Positions 23,941 to 34,791 of a stretch of 64,000 nucleotides of DNA are shown here, in pieces. Below the pieces are notes generated by a model. The model was given only the letters and a program-made list of their open reading frames with translations. It made no database searches and was not told the origin of the DNA. This DNA is from Sarcophilus harrisii (lineage: Eukaryota > Chordata > Mammalia > Dasyuromorphia > Dasyuridae), in NCBI RefSeq assembly GCF_902635505.1, contig NC_045429.1, positions 462,165,359 to 462,229,358 on the forward strand, written 5' to 3'. The translations under genes and the position numbers were made by a program. The number at the start of each line of letters is the position of its first letter. Positions within the stretch are counted from its first letter, which is position 1.

Positions 23941-24109
23941 ACCAAAGTCCAACCAAAAAACATGCAGGAGCATCCAAGCCCCTACTATGTGCAGGCCCCA
24001 GCAGTGTTGGAGGGTACCGTGCTAGGACCCTGTGACAAACCTGAGAGAGAGAGCCCGTTACGGCCTCCGCCTCCTGCCCGGGACAGCCCAGACCTAAATA
24101 AAAGTAAAC

Positions 24110-24467
<358 letters not shown>

Positions 24468-24605
24468 TCAGGGGCCCCCAGCCCGCCTGAGCCGAGCCCG
24501 GCCCTGCTCCCTTCTGTGGCCTCCCTGGCCAATCCTCCCCCTTGCGCCCTTCCCCCCTGGGCCCGCTGTGGGGGCCAGACCGCCGCCCATCCCTCCCTCA
24601 CTCAC

Positions 24606-24693
24606 CCAGTCCACGATGAGGATCTTGTTCACATTCAGCCGTTGTTGGAGCAGCTTGGCCGCGATGGCCACAGAATTAAAGTAGCAAAAGCCC
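24606..24693 (-). CDS. HDAC4: HDAC4 exon (window exon 17): catalytic domain, FCYFNS segment
   Basis: Acceptor ...TCCCCAG, donor TGG|gtgagtgag. It encodes (M)[19 protein letters not shown], then [10 protein letters not shown]. The final DW leads into the zinc ligands of the next exon. Length is 88 nt, phases consistent. Confidence 0.96.
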
Positions 24694-24922
24694 CTGGGGA
24701 GAGAGCAGGGAGGGTCAGCGAGAGGGGCTGGTGCAGGACCTGGCAAGAGCAGCCCTGGGGCCGGAACGAGGGCCTGAGGGAGCGACTGCGGAGCTGGGGA
24801 AGCCCCGAGGAGGCCCCAGGGAACTGGGGCCGGGGCTTGGGGAACAGGGGCTGGGACCCTGGGCACCCACCCCCAGACCCAGGCCTGTGGCCTGGCGCCC
24901 TCGAGGCAGGAGGCGGTACTCA

Positions 24923-25033
<111 letters not shown>

Positions 25034-25089
25034 TTATCCTGGGGCTGATGGGAAACACCAGGGGGTCCTTCTGTAGGGCCCCCGGCCCC

Positions 25090-25295
25090 GGGGCGAGTGA
25101 GTGGGTGGGTGTGCAAGAGTGAGCATGTAAGCGTCTGTGCACGTGATTGTGAATGGGCAGGTGTGCAAGAGTAAGTGTATAAATGCCTGTCGGCGCATGT
25201 GGGTGTGAGTGTGCAAGAGTGAGTGTGTAAATGTGCACACGGGTGTGAGTGGGCAGGTGTGCAAGAATGACAGTGTGAATGTCCATGAGTTTGTG
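25090..25295 (+). repeat. Degenerate minisatellite, unit about 40-50 bp
   Basis: Repeated wording GGTGTGCAAGAGTGAGTGTG, then TAAATG, with a GGGTGTGAGTGGGCA linker; about four imperfect copies. Intronic between exons 15 and 16. Confidence 0.85.
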
Positions 25296-25475
25296 GACAG
25301 GGGCTGGAAGTGTCGGGGGGTGTGGGATGGCACAGGCCCCTTCCCATCCCACCCAAACCCCCATAAGCTGCAGCCCACTGGCAGAGAAGCTCCTTCTGGG
25401 GCACACAGGGCCCCCTGCCCACTTCTCCCACTTGCTCAGAGGGGCGCACGAGCCCTGGGGACAAACAGCGTCTCA

Positions 25476-25781
<306 letters not shown>

Positions 25782-27099
25782 TCACTCCCCACATGCTCCC
25801 TACTCATGAGGGCCGCTCACGCTCCCCGCCAAGTCCCCCTCCCCACCTGCCCTGCAGAACAACAGAAAGGCCTTGAGGGCAGGACCCAGCCCCAGGCACA
25901 CAGTAGGGCTGCTGGCTGTTTTCTTCCTTTCTTCTTCAGGATTTGGCCCCACGGTGTCACCCCAACTCTTGGTCCCCTCCATGGGGAGCGCCTCCCACGG
26001 GCCGAGTCTGGGCCCAATGCCAGAAGGAAACGGGCTCAGTCTTCCAGGGGACTTCACTTGTCCCCGGGCCGGGCGCACAGTAGGTGTTTCAGCACAGCTG
26101 CCTCTGCTCACTGACTGGGGCGAGGAAGTAAAGGCGGGGGACAAATGGCATCAGTGATTTTCCATCAGAAAGAAGAGCCCATTTCTTCTTTTCCTCGTTT
26201 TCTGGGCGGGACGAGCATTTCATCGGTGCGAGGATCCCCCATGAGCAAAGATCTCCACGTGTGGACCGGCATCTGCTCGGGGGTGGGGGGTCTCCCAGCC
26301 CGGGCCCCTGGCGAGACATGGCAGAGTCCCAGAATCCCATGCGCTCCATCCATGGGCCTCGTTTCCAGTTTGCAATAAAAGCCGGTTGTTAATGAGGGAC
26401 ACGTCAGATAAACTGAGGCACACGTGAGGGGAATGTGTGTGCGCCCAGGTAATGGGTGAGCATTCCTACGTGGGCACAGAGTATGCACTTTGGACGTGGC
26501 CAAGCCCTCCGAGGGGGCTGGGAGCTTGCCCCGGGATCACCGGCCCTGACCCTCCCGGGGCTGCCTCTGGTCCCAGAAGAGACTCTAGTGGCGTGTCCTG
26601 GGGGTGCCCCGTGGGCAGCTCGGCCCCAAGGGAGGGGCACCCGTTGGCCGACTGCCCCATCAGGTGCTAGCCGGCATTCGCCGAGCCCCACAGACCTGCA
26701 GATGTGTCACCTGGTGTGTGTGAGGAGAGGACGGCCCCTCGGTGCCACGTGAGCTGGGTGCGACCTGCCGACCGCCTTCCGTGAAGATCCCTGCCCAGAG
26801 GTCGGGGGCCCCATCGGGGATGGGAGCCATTGCCCTGGGAGCCGGCAGCCCCTCGGGCCCTGAGGCCGTCCACACCCCCTGACCGTCATCCCCCTGGCTC
26901 TTTCTAACGACACCACTCCCAGAGCAGAGATTTTGTCATGACTCAGGAAGAAAACAATTTAGTCTCATTTCCCTAACGGGATCCAGACTTGTGGCTGCGG
27001 CCCTGTGGGGAATTCCGTGCAGGCCCCGCCCCGCTGCACAGTGCGGCTGCGTGCTCTTGGATCGGGGGAGCTGCCCTTTCACCAGGGAAAGATGACGTG

Positions 27100-27440
27100 A
27101 GCCGGGGGTGGGGGGGCATCTGGAGCAGAATCAGGCTGTGACGTCCGTGTTGGTGAAGGACAGACAGATGGACGGGCGGACATTTGCCGGGGGGGGGGGG
27201 GGGGGCGTCCAGAGCAGAATCAGAGTGCAATGTCAGCGTTGGTGAAGGACGGATGGATGGACAGATAGATGTTTGCCGGGGGAGTGTCCGGAGCAGAATC
27301 AGGCTGTGATGTCAGTGTTGGTGAAGGACAGAAGGATGGACGGATGGACATGAGCCGGGGGGGCCGCCCCAGGTGACCCAGGCTGTGATGCTGGCCCTGA
27401 CGGAGGGCGGACGGGCAGACAGTCGGACAGCCACGGGCAC
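27100..27440 (+). repeat. Minisatellite, unit about 80-90 bp, 3-4 copies
   Basis: Each unit has CAGAGCAGAATCAG, then TGATGTCAGTGTTGGTGAAG, then GACGGATGGATGGACAGATA, and a variable G-run. Intronic. Confidence 0.9.
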
Positions 27441-27858
27441 CGGTCACGTGCTCTCTCGTTGACGTGCTGTGCCCGCCGCCCAGCCCCGCGCTGCCTGGGG
27501 AGCTCCCTTAGTTGCTGGTCCCTCATTCGGTCTCTGATCCCCCCCCAGGAGGCAGGGTGGCCCGAGGGCAGAGAGCCTGGTCCGGCTCCCACAGGAAGCT
27601 CTGACCAGTGAAATCAGTACATTAACATGTACCCACTACGTGCAGGCACCGGCGCGGACCCTGCCACGCTCACGAGGCCGCCGGCGCTGAGCCTTGGGAC
27701 GGGGCAGCCCCCGCCCCTTCCCTGGCCGAGCCAGAGCCCGCTCAGGGGAACATCTGGCAGCAATTCCCCCTCCCGTGGAGGGAAGCCACGAACCGCGGCC
27801 GTCAGTGCGGCCGGGAGAACAGAGCGCCCATTCTTGGGACATCAAAGGAAGCACTTAC

Positions 27859-27905
27859 CCCCACACCGCCGCAGGGGAGCCTGACGAACATGGACGTTAA
27901 GGAAC
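27859..27905 (-). CDS. HDAC4: HDAC4 exon (window exon 14): short catalytic-domain exon
   Basis: This 47-nt exon has acceptor ...TCCCCCCAG and donor GGGG|gtaagtgc. It encodes (G)SLTSMFVRLPCGGVG. The RLPCGGVG motif is diagnostic of class IIa deacetylases. Phases match neighbours exactly, which supports calling such a small exon. Confidence 0.95.
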
Positions 27906-28589
27906 CTGGGGGGAAACGAGAGGAAGCGGTGACCTGCGAGCCCCGGGCCCCTCCCCTCCCCCCCAGGCCCACGGGGGGCCTGAGGGGCCCGGGGGAGGGG
28001 CTGGAGGACCCCGCCTCCGGAGGCCAAATCTCATGCAGTCTCTGCGTGCGCCCCCGGCTCCTGCCGCCTTCCCTGACTGACCGATCCCAGCCCTGCTGCC
28101 CCCCAGCACTGACGGCGCCCCCGGAGGCGTCTCGCCGAGCCATGGGGAGGGCCCTGCCCTGGCCAACGTGGGCCCCGGGCCTCGCTCGCCCCTCAGAGGC
28201 CAGAGCCCCGCCGGGCGAGGGGGGACCGGAAATGGGCAAAGGCCGAGGGGAAGGACCTGAGGCACGCCGTGGGCCGGAGACGCAGGAGTACAATGAGCTG
28301 CTGGGGAGGGACCCCCCAGCCTGGCAAGGCCCAGTGTGCTCGGGAAGGAAGCACCGGCTGGACGGGACATCCAAGGCCCCGAGACTCGCTGGGTGGCCCG
28401 TGCACGTGGATGCCAGGCCTGCACCAGGAGGCAGGGGGGCCGCCCTGGGCCGCCTAGAACCCTGGGGCAGCCGAGCCCACGGCAATTGGGGCCTGCCGGG
28501 CACAGGCTGAAAACAACCTGAAGGAGGAGGGAGAGGGGCTGAAAAACAGCCCCCCATTCCTCGTGCTTCATAAACACAACCCTGGGAGG

Positions 28590-28690
28590 GGCCCTGGCTA
28601 ATGTTCTCCCCATTTTACAGATGAGGAAACAGAGGCTGAGAACTCGGAATCGGAACTCAGGCCTTCCCGGCTCCGTGCTCGGTGCCTGGC
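28590..28690 (+). repeat. MIR relic
   Basis: CCCCATTTTACAGATGAGGA, then AACAGAGGCTGAGAAC, then a degraded GGAACTCAGGCC end. Confidence 0.75.
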
Positions 28691-28924
28691 GGGGCCCCCT
28701 CCCCACCGCTCGTGCTCAGAAAAGGCGAGCAGGGGCGGGGGCTCCTGCTGGCATGAGGGGTCTTCTGTGGGCCCCAAGATGGCAGACAGCGCACTCACCC
28801 CAGGCGCCCCCGGAACTGCGGGGTCCGGCGGTGCCACGGGTGGCTCGCTGTCTGCCCGGCAAAGATCCCACCTAAATAAAGCCGCAAATCGGGCCTCTTC
28901 TTTAATTGAGGGGACGGGCCCCAG

Positions 28925-29110
28925 GAATGATCTTAGGTGTGACGGCGGATGACCAACGGCCTTGGGGGCAGGAAATCCTGAGTTCAAATCCTATCTCAGA
29001 CAATGACTCACTGTGTAACCTTGGGCAGGTCGCTTAAGCCCTCTCTGCCTCAGTTTCCCCATCTGTATAGTGGGTATAACAGCACTTCTGCCATCGGACG
29101 GCTGCTGTGA
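28925..29110 (+). repeat. tRNA-derived marsupial SINE
   Basis: Well-preserved wording: CTGAGTTCAAATCCTATCTC, ACTGTGTAACCTTGGGCAGG, then GCCTCAGTTTCCCCATCTGT. It matches the WSINE/MAR SINE class. Confidence 0.85.
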
Positions 29111-29449
29111 GGACCCAAAGCACCAGTACCTCCAAGGGGTTTGGGGCTCTTTCCCCCGTATCGATTCTGGTTCTCATGACTGCGATTCCTGCCCGATAGT
29201 CTACGAGGACCCAGAGCCGCTGACGTGCTGGAGCGCGCCATCAGGAGCCCCCGCCCGCTCCCACCCGACCCGCTAAGGTCGGCTCCTTGCCCGCTGCCCC
29301 CCGGACGCCCTGAGTCAGCTCGATCCTGGATTGACGGAGAGAGCCAAGGCTTGCAGTCCCCAGGCACCCCGGCCCTGTGTTCACGCTGCGCATGCACCAA
29401 GCGTGCAGCACAAGCCAGCAGCAAGGTGGAGCGGTTTTTCAGGAGGCCG

Positions 29450-29640
29450 AGGCGCACTCTGAACCCCTTCCCAGCTCCCTGTCTGTGTGTCCCAGCATCC
29501 TCTCTGCCTGCCCTTCTGGAGTGCCTCTCTATCCGTTCCCCACATCTTAAATGGGCATTAAAATAGGAACCGTCTCCCTTCTCATGCTCTGCACACAGTA
29601 GGTGCCTAATGAATGTTTGCTGAAGAGATGAAAAATGCAT
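29450..29640 (+). repeat. L2 LINE 3' end
   Basis: It ends GCACACAGTAGGTGCCTAAT then GAATGTTTGCTGAA, the L2 terminal sequence. Confidence 0.7.
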
Positions 29641-29684
29641 TTGTTGATGGTAAAAACTGGATTAAGGAACTATTCTTTAACACC

Positions 29685-29855
29685 AGGGGCAGCCGGTGAC
29701 CCAGTGGAGGGAGCGCTCAAGACAGGAGGGCCTGCTCTCAATCGGACTGCACACTAGCTGCGAGGCCCATGGCTCGCCTCAGGTTCCTCAGCTGTAAAAT
29801 GGGAATAATATTCCTTTCTCCCAGGGTTGCGGGGATGACCAAACGTGACACTATC
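29685..29855 (+). repeat. tRNA-derived marsupial SINE
   Basis: Starts GGGGCAGCCGGTGACCCAGT, then GGAGGGAGCGCTCAAGACAG, and ends in CAGGTTCCTCAGCTGTAAAA. The head is close to the WSINE consensus (GGCAGCTAGGTGGCGCAGTGGATAGAGC). Confidence 0.85.
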
Positions 29856-30034
29856 TGGAAAGTGCTCAGCGTGCTGCCTGGCACCTGGCGGGACTCCCAT
29901 GATTCCTAGCCCTTGTTTACAAAGGCAATCCAAGGCGGGCCATGAGGATTCGGAAGAGCCTCTCCTCCCAAACAAAAGCCAAGGAAAACCATCCTGGGTG
30001 AGCGCCCCGGCCGTGAAGGGCAAGGGGTCCTGGA

Positions 30035-30220
30035 GGGAGGGCAGAGGGGTCCAAGGGGTGGGGGGGGGGTCGAGGGGTGGGGGTGGGGCCGAGGGGTGGG
30101 GGTGGGGCCGAGGGGTGGGGGTGGGGCCGAGGGGTCCGAGGGGTGGGGGTGGGGGGTCCAAGGGGTGGGGGTGGGGCTGAGGGGTCCCGGGGGGGCTGAG
30201 GGGTCCGGGTGGGGGGCCCC
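30035..30220 (+). repeat. G-rich minisatellite with quadruplex potential
   Basis: About ten copies of GAGGGGTGGGGGTGGGGCC-type units. On the plus strand there are many runs of four or more Gs with short loops. Intronic, just downstream (on the gene's strand) of exon 13. Confidence 0.92.
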
Positions 30221-30379
30221 AGGGGTCCCGACTGCCCAGGCTCTGGGAGCATCCTCGTGCGCACCGCCTCCTCTCGGCCCGTGCGGAGGGAGCAGCTTCG
30301 GCCCTGCCTTCGGGGCCGCGGGGTGAGCGAGCGCCAGGGCGGCGCCGCCCGGGGGAGGGGGGCAGCCTGCAATAAATAC

Positions 30380-30500
30380 CTAGAAGTTTCTTACTGTCCA
30401 ATTTCTGCCTGTTCAGGGGGTTGGTGCCGTAGAGCAGGGCGTGGGCCTCCGAGTGCACCGTCTGCAGCTCCTCCAGCGTGGCCTTCCGGCCCCGGATGCA
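30380..30500 (-). CDS. HDAC4: HDAC4 exon (window exon 13): catalytic domain, TVHSEAH segment
   Basis: Acceptor ...CTCCCTGGCAG, donor CTAG|gtattt. It encodes [20 protein letters not shown], then [20 protein letters not shown]. The initial Cys corresponds to human Cys751, a structural zinc ligand in class IIa HDACs. Length is 121 nt; it ends with one base of Gly completed in the next exon. Confidence 0.96.
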
Positions 30501-31439
30501 CTGCCAGGGAGAAAGGGGCGCCCTGAGCCCGGGGCTCGCAGACCCCCGCGGCCCGCAGACCCCCCGCAGCCCGGCCCGGACGGCGCCGGGGATCACCGAG
30601 GTCCGGGAGCTCGCTCGGGGGCCGCCTCCCTCAGGGCAGGGCCCCCTGGTGGCGAGACCAGCTTTTCTCGCCCCCCCCCCCGGGGTGACCGGAGACCGCG
30701 CTGGGCCCCCCAACTTCCGGGCAGCGGCTCTTCCGGGGACCTTCTGGCCGCCCCGGGGAGAGACCGTGATTCCTTCTTCGAGGGGCTCCCAGAACGCCCA
30801 GAAAGGAGAGACGCGGGGGCTCCTCGGGGACGGCCACCGTGAGGCGCTGCGCCCAGGCCCCCTCCAGCGCCCCGTCGGTCCCTGATTTGGGCCCGGGGGC
30901 GGAGCGGCCTGGACCCCCCCTCCCCCGGCCGGACGCCCTGGACACGGCTTTAAGTGGGGGAGGGGCGGGGGGAAGGGCGTCTCTCCCGGGGCCCCGGGAA
31001 CTCTGGGCCCGAGCCGGCAGCAGCGGCCCCTCCCCCTAAGACACAGTGGGGGTGGCGGGGGAAGCTCCCCCCCGCCCCCCGGGGCCACGGGCCCCTCACT
31101 CGGAGGGATACCAGGCCCGGAGCCCCAGCGGCGGGCCCACGCTGCCCCCCGGTGGTCACTGCCGGACCTGCGCCCGCCCAGCACCGGAAGCCTCAGAAGG
31201 GCTCCCCCTGCAGCAGAGTCCCCTCCTCTGGGAAGGGCGGGGCCGGCCCGGCAACAGGGGCGGAGCAGGGGCAGGGCCCCCCCCCGTTCTTCTAGGGGGG
31301 ATGTCCCCTGCCCTTAGGGGCCCTCCCGGCCCCCGCCTTTGCCCCTTGTTTTTCCTCCCCCCAGGGTCCGGGGAACCACGGGATGAAGAAGGCAAATTAA
31401 GACTCACCCAAATGGAAGGCCGGGCGGCCCCTGGGCCCC

Positions 31440-31690
31440 CGCTGGCCGTCCCTCCCTCCCCTCCCCCCCCGCCCGCCCGCCCCTCCCTCCCCTCCCCTCG
31501 CCCCGCCCTTGCCCGTCCCCTCCCCTCCCCCTCGCCCCGCCCCGGTCCCCTCCCTCGCCCCCCCCCCCCTCCCCTCCCCCCCCTCCCCTCCCCCCCCCCC
31601 CGTCCCCCCCCCTCCCCCGCCCGCCCCCTCCCTCCCCCCCGCCCCCCCCCCGCCCCCACCCCCCCCGCCCCCCCTCCCCTCCCGCTCCCT
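31440..31690. repeat. Extreme C-rich tract
   Basis: About 250 bp made almost wholly of C with interspersed T, G and few A. It touches the damaged donor end of exon 12. On the HDAC4 strand it is poly-G with quadruplex potential. Confidence 0.9.
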
Positions 31691-31809
31691 CGCCTTGCCC
31701 CGCAAATTCCGTCTCCTGCAGCCGGGACCAGATGCTCTGGATGCCCCCCTCTCGGGTCTTTTTTCCCAAGGTGCACTGGTCTTCACATCAGCAAAATTTA
31801 CCCACAAAC
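31689..31809 (-). CDS. HDAC4: HDAC4 exon (window exon 12), damaged: start of catalytic domain and zinc-binding loop
   Basis: IQSIWSRLQET reads cleanly, preceded by degraded nucleotides that still align with CTGATG...GACCAGTGCACCT of the LVYDTLMLKHQCTC coding sequence, and followed by a garbled form of GLRGKCE. The acceptor AG is present, but no GT follows the expected GAG at the donor end. The human exon's CTC...HPEHAGR segment, which supplies ligands of the structural zinc in class IIa enzymes, is largely absent. A 250-bp C-rich tract starts right after the donor position. Exon identity is secure; its exact ends are approximate. Confidence 0.75.
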
Positions 31810-31922
31810 CTGCAACGCAGGGTGTTAAAAGTCAATCACCACCCCCGGCCCCCCCGCCCTCCCCTCCATCACCCCCCCCCTCCCCCTCGCTGCCCTTTCC
31901 TCGTCTCCCCCAGGCCCCTCAC

Positions 31923-32082
31923 CTTGGTAACCTCGGCGGGGCTCCCTCACGGACATGGGGAATGGCCGGGACAAAGGCTCGCCCAGGGACGGGGCGGTGG
32001 CCCCGAAACAGGGATACCGGCCCTCCATGGGGAAACCTGGTTTTCTCAGCTGGTGGATCGGCTGGGGGCAGGGAGGGGCTTG
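31923..32082 (-). CDS. HDAC4: HDAC4 exon (window exon 11), damaged: third 14-3-3 region
   Basis: The acceptor (...TTTTTGCAG|CAAGCCCC) and donor (CAAG|gtgagg) are present. IHQLR, PMEG and a GHRP segment identify it as the exon that in human reads [20 protein letters not shown] through SVQEPPTKPRFTT. The frame is not kept: IHQLR and PMSVREP read in one frame, while the GHRPVPGRAF stretch between them reads in another. The block is also about 27 nt shorter than the human exon, whose RAQSSP 14-3-3 site (Ser632) is not legible. It sits beside C-runs at 31.85-31.92 kb. Consensus error is the likeliest reason; real loss is the alternative. Confidence 0.8.
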
Positions 32083-32418
32083 CTGCAAAAAGGGCCTCAG
32101 CGGGGCTGCCGGTCAGGGAGGGGCGGGGCCCATGGAGGGGCGGAGCCGGGGAGGGGTGGAGCCAGGTAGGGGTGGGGCCCGGGGAGGGGCGGGGCCAGGG
32201 GCGTGCCGGCCCCTGGTTCCCCAGGGCCTGGGGCCCCACAACAAGGAAACCGGGGCCGGCGGCCCCCACCCACCCCCAAAGCGGGTTGGATCCCAAGGAC
32301 TCCCCCACAGGGGCTCCCTCCCGAGCCCGCAGCAATTCCCCCCTCCCCGGGCCCCGGGGGCCGGCCCAAAGACCCGGCCCGGCCCCCCTGGGGGGCCCCC
32401 CCTCCCAGGGCCCCTCAC

Positions 32419-32652
32419 CTGGCGGAACAGCAGCTCCTGCTCCGCCTGCCGCTGGCCCGGCTCGGCCTCGTGGGCCTCGGCCTCGCCGTCGCTCTCGATG
32501 GGCTCCTGCTTGACCTGCACGGGCTCCTTGTGGCCGGGGAGCCGCTCGGGGTAGGCCTCCTCCAGCAGCGCCTGGTGCTCCCTCAGCTCCTCCTCCGTCT
32601 CCTCGGGGTGGCTCTCGTGCTGGCGGGCGGGCTCGGGGGGCTTGGGGAGCAT
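32419..32652 (-). CDS. HDAC4: HDAC4 exon (window exon 10): acidic linker with SUMO site
   Basis: Acceptor ...CACCCCGCAG, donor CAG|gtgagggg. It encodes [60 protein letters not shown] and [22 protein letters not shown] is the SUMO consensus around human Lys559. Compared with human, AHAQAG is missing and the acidic run is shorter. Length is 234 nt, phase 0. Confidence 0.95.
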
Positions 32653-32829
32653 CTGCGGGGTGCGGGGGAGGGGCAGGTCACGGACGGAGGCAGCCACTGG
32701 TCACCCGCTACCACCAAACGCGAGCCCTCTGCAGGAACCCCCTCCGCCCTGCTGCGCTGCCCGCTCAGCCTCACTCCCGTCCCCTTCCTCCTTGTTCACT
32801 GCACAGACGCTCCCCTGAGCTCGGGTCCC

Positions 32830-33225
32830 AGGCCCCCATCACACAGTGGGCCCTCCAACACACTTGCTGGCCGTCAGGATCCCCCATCACACAGTAGGCC
32901 CTCCAACACACTTGCTGGTGGTCAGGATTCCCCGTCACACAGTAGGCCCTCTAACACACTGGCTGGCGGTCGGGATTCCCCGTCACACAGTAGGCCCTCT
33001 AACACACTGGCTGGCGGTCGGGATCCCCCCGTCACACAGTAGGTCCTCCAACACACTTGCTGGTGGTCGGGATCCCCCATCACACAGTAGGCCCTCCAAC
33101 ACACTTGCTGGTGGTCGGGATTCCCCATCACACAGTAGGCCCTCTAACACACTGGCTGGCGGTCGGGATCCCCCCGTCACACAGTAGGTCCTCTAACACC
33201 CTTGCTGGCGGTCGGGGGCCGCTGT
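32830..33225 (+). repeat. Minisatellite, unit about 48-49 bp, about 8 copies
   Basis: The unit contains CACACAGTAGGCCCTCCAAC, then ACACTTGCTGG, then CGGTCGGGATCCCCC. The first part resembles the terminal sequence of L2/MIR elements. Intronic between exons 9 and 10. Confidence 0.95.
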
Positions 33226-33234
33226 CACAGTGGG

Positions 33235-33360
33235 GAGCTTGGAGCCCAGAGGCTCTGAATTCACACAATGTCTCAGGTAATGACTAATGGGGTGGCCTTG
33301 GCTAAGGTTCCCCTTCTTGTCCTCAGTTTTCCCATCTGTACAATGGGGGTCATCTGAAAC
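33235..33360 (+). repeat. tRNA-derived marsupial SINE, partial
   Basis: GGCTCTGAATTCACACAATG, GGTGGCCTTGGCTAAGGTTC, then CTCAGTTTTCCCATCTGTAC. Lies directly after the minisatellite. Confidence 0.65.
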
Positions 33361-33542
33361 CCAAGGCTGTTTGCCAAGCTCAGGCTGCTGCAGCCAGGGT
33401 CACTGTTGCCATCGTCAGCGTAGGCAGGACCGGCTTCCTGCAGCCCTACCCCCTTCTCCAGCCCTGGCCCCAGCTCCCCCCTCACTTCTCCTTCCCTCCC
33501 CCCCCCCCCAGAGGCCCGGTGCCTCGGAGCGCAGGCTCCTAC

Positions 33543-33766
33543 CTTGTTAAGGTGCATCTGCTGCTGCTGGAACTGCTGCTTGTGTTTCTCCAGGAACTGC
33601 TGGTGCTGCTGCTGGATGACCAGCTGCTGCAGCGCCTGCGTGTTCTGGGGCAGGGGGGCCGACTGCGTGCGCCCCAGGGGCCGGTGCTGCCGCAGCTTGT
33701 GGATGGACGGGGACAGCCGGTCGGCGCCCACCAGGGACTGGGCGTGGAGGGGCAGCGCCCCCAGGC
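33543..33766 (-). CDS. HDAC4: HDAC4 exon (window exon 9): second 14-3-3 site and Q-rich stretch
   Basis: Acceptor ...CCCTTGCAG, donor AAG|gtaggagcc. It encodes [60 protein letters not shown] and [22 protein letters not shown] is the second 14-3-3 phosphosite (human Ser467). The following Q/H-rich helix is a class IIa feature. Length is 224 nt and phases fit. Confidence 0.96.
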
Positions 33767-34419
33767 CTGCAAGGGACGGTCAGGAGGTAAGTGGGAGGGA
33801 AGAGCAGCCGAAGGGGCCCAGGGGGCGGGGGACCCTTCCCCTCACCTGGGAGAGGCGGCCCGCCCCCTCCAAGGGCACCAGGGCTGGCCCTCCCCCCACT
33901 GAGCGCCGGCCACTGTCACCACCGTGGGGGCCGGCTGCGGAACAGCAGCGCCGGGTCAGCGGGACAACTTAGGCTCACAACAGAACCCAGTGTCGGACAA
34001 ACCCAGAGCCCACCTTCGGGGATGAGAATGCGGCCTGGGCAAAAATCGCGGGCAAAGTGGAAGCCGGCATGGCAGAAACTGGGCACCGCCCCCCCTGCCA
34101 CCCAATACCAAGGCACAGCTGAAAGGACTCATGAGCCAGACCTAAAGGGGATTGTGGGAGCAGACGAGGAGAGCCCAGGACGGCCCACCCCCCGACGTAC
34201 GGAGAAGGACTCTGGCCAAAGAAGGGCTAGAGGCCACAAGGGAGGCAAAATGGCTACCTGGGAGCACACTAAGTTAAAAGTCCTTGTACAAACAAAAGCA
34301 AGAGTGAAAGGGAAACAGAAAACTGGGGACCATGTTCCATCCACGGGCTCTGAGAGAGGCCTCAAAGTCCCAGCTTTGTCAGAATCCAAGCCATTCTCCA
34401 AATAATAAATGACTGAAGG

Positions 34420-34791
34420 AAAAGAACAGACGATTTTCAGATGAAGAAATTAAAACCATCACTAGTCATGTGAAAAAATGCTCCAGATCACGACTGATCA
34501 GAGAAATGTGAAGACAGACAGCCCTGAGGCACCGCCTCACACCTGTCAGACCGGCTAAGGGGGCAGGAAAAGATAATGAGCAATGCTGGAGGGGATGCAG
34601 GAAAACCGGGACACTGATACATTGGTGGTGGAACTATGAGCGTATCCAGCCATTCTGGAGAGCAATCTGGACGCTCAAAGGACTATCAAACTGTGCACAT
34701 CCTTTGATCCAGAAGTGTTCTGGGCCTGTGTCCCAAAGAGATCTTTAAAAAGGGAAAGAGACCCACACGTGCAAGAATGTCTGTGGTGGCC
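34420..34791 (+). mobile_element. L1 3' part, left segment (interrupted by an LTR)
   Basis: Sequence of the L1 ORF2 C-terminal region: CAGACGATTTTCAGATGAAG, CTCCAGATCACGACTGATCA, GAGGGGATGCAGGAAAACCG, GATCCAGAAGTGTTCTGGGC. It resembles marsupial L1. It continues after the inserted LTR at 35430. 5' truncated. Confidence 0.88.

Noticed and set aside
29754-31184. A 476-codon open frame on the minus strand, and other long frames of the 29.7-32.5 kb area
   Set aside because: Only the short stretch at 30380-30500 is real HDAC4 coding sequence. The rest is Pro/Gly/Arg-rich translation of GC-rich intron and G-rich repeats where stop codons are rare.
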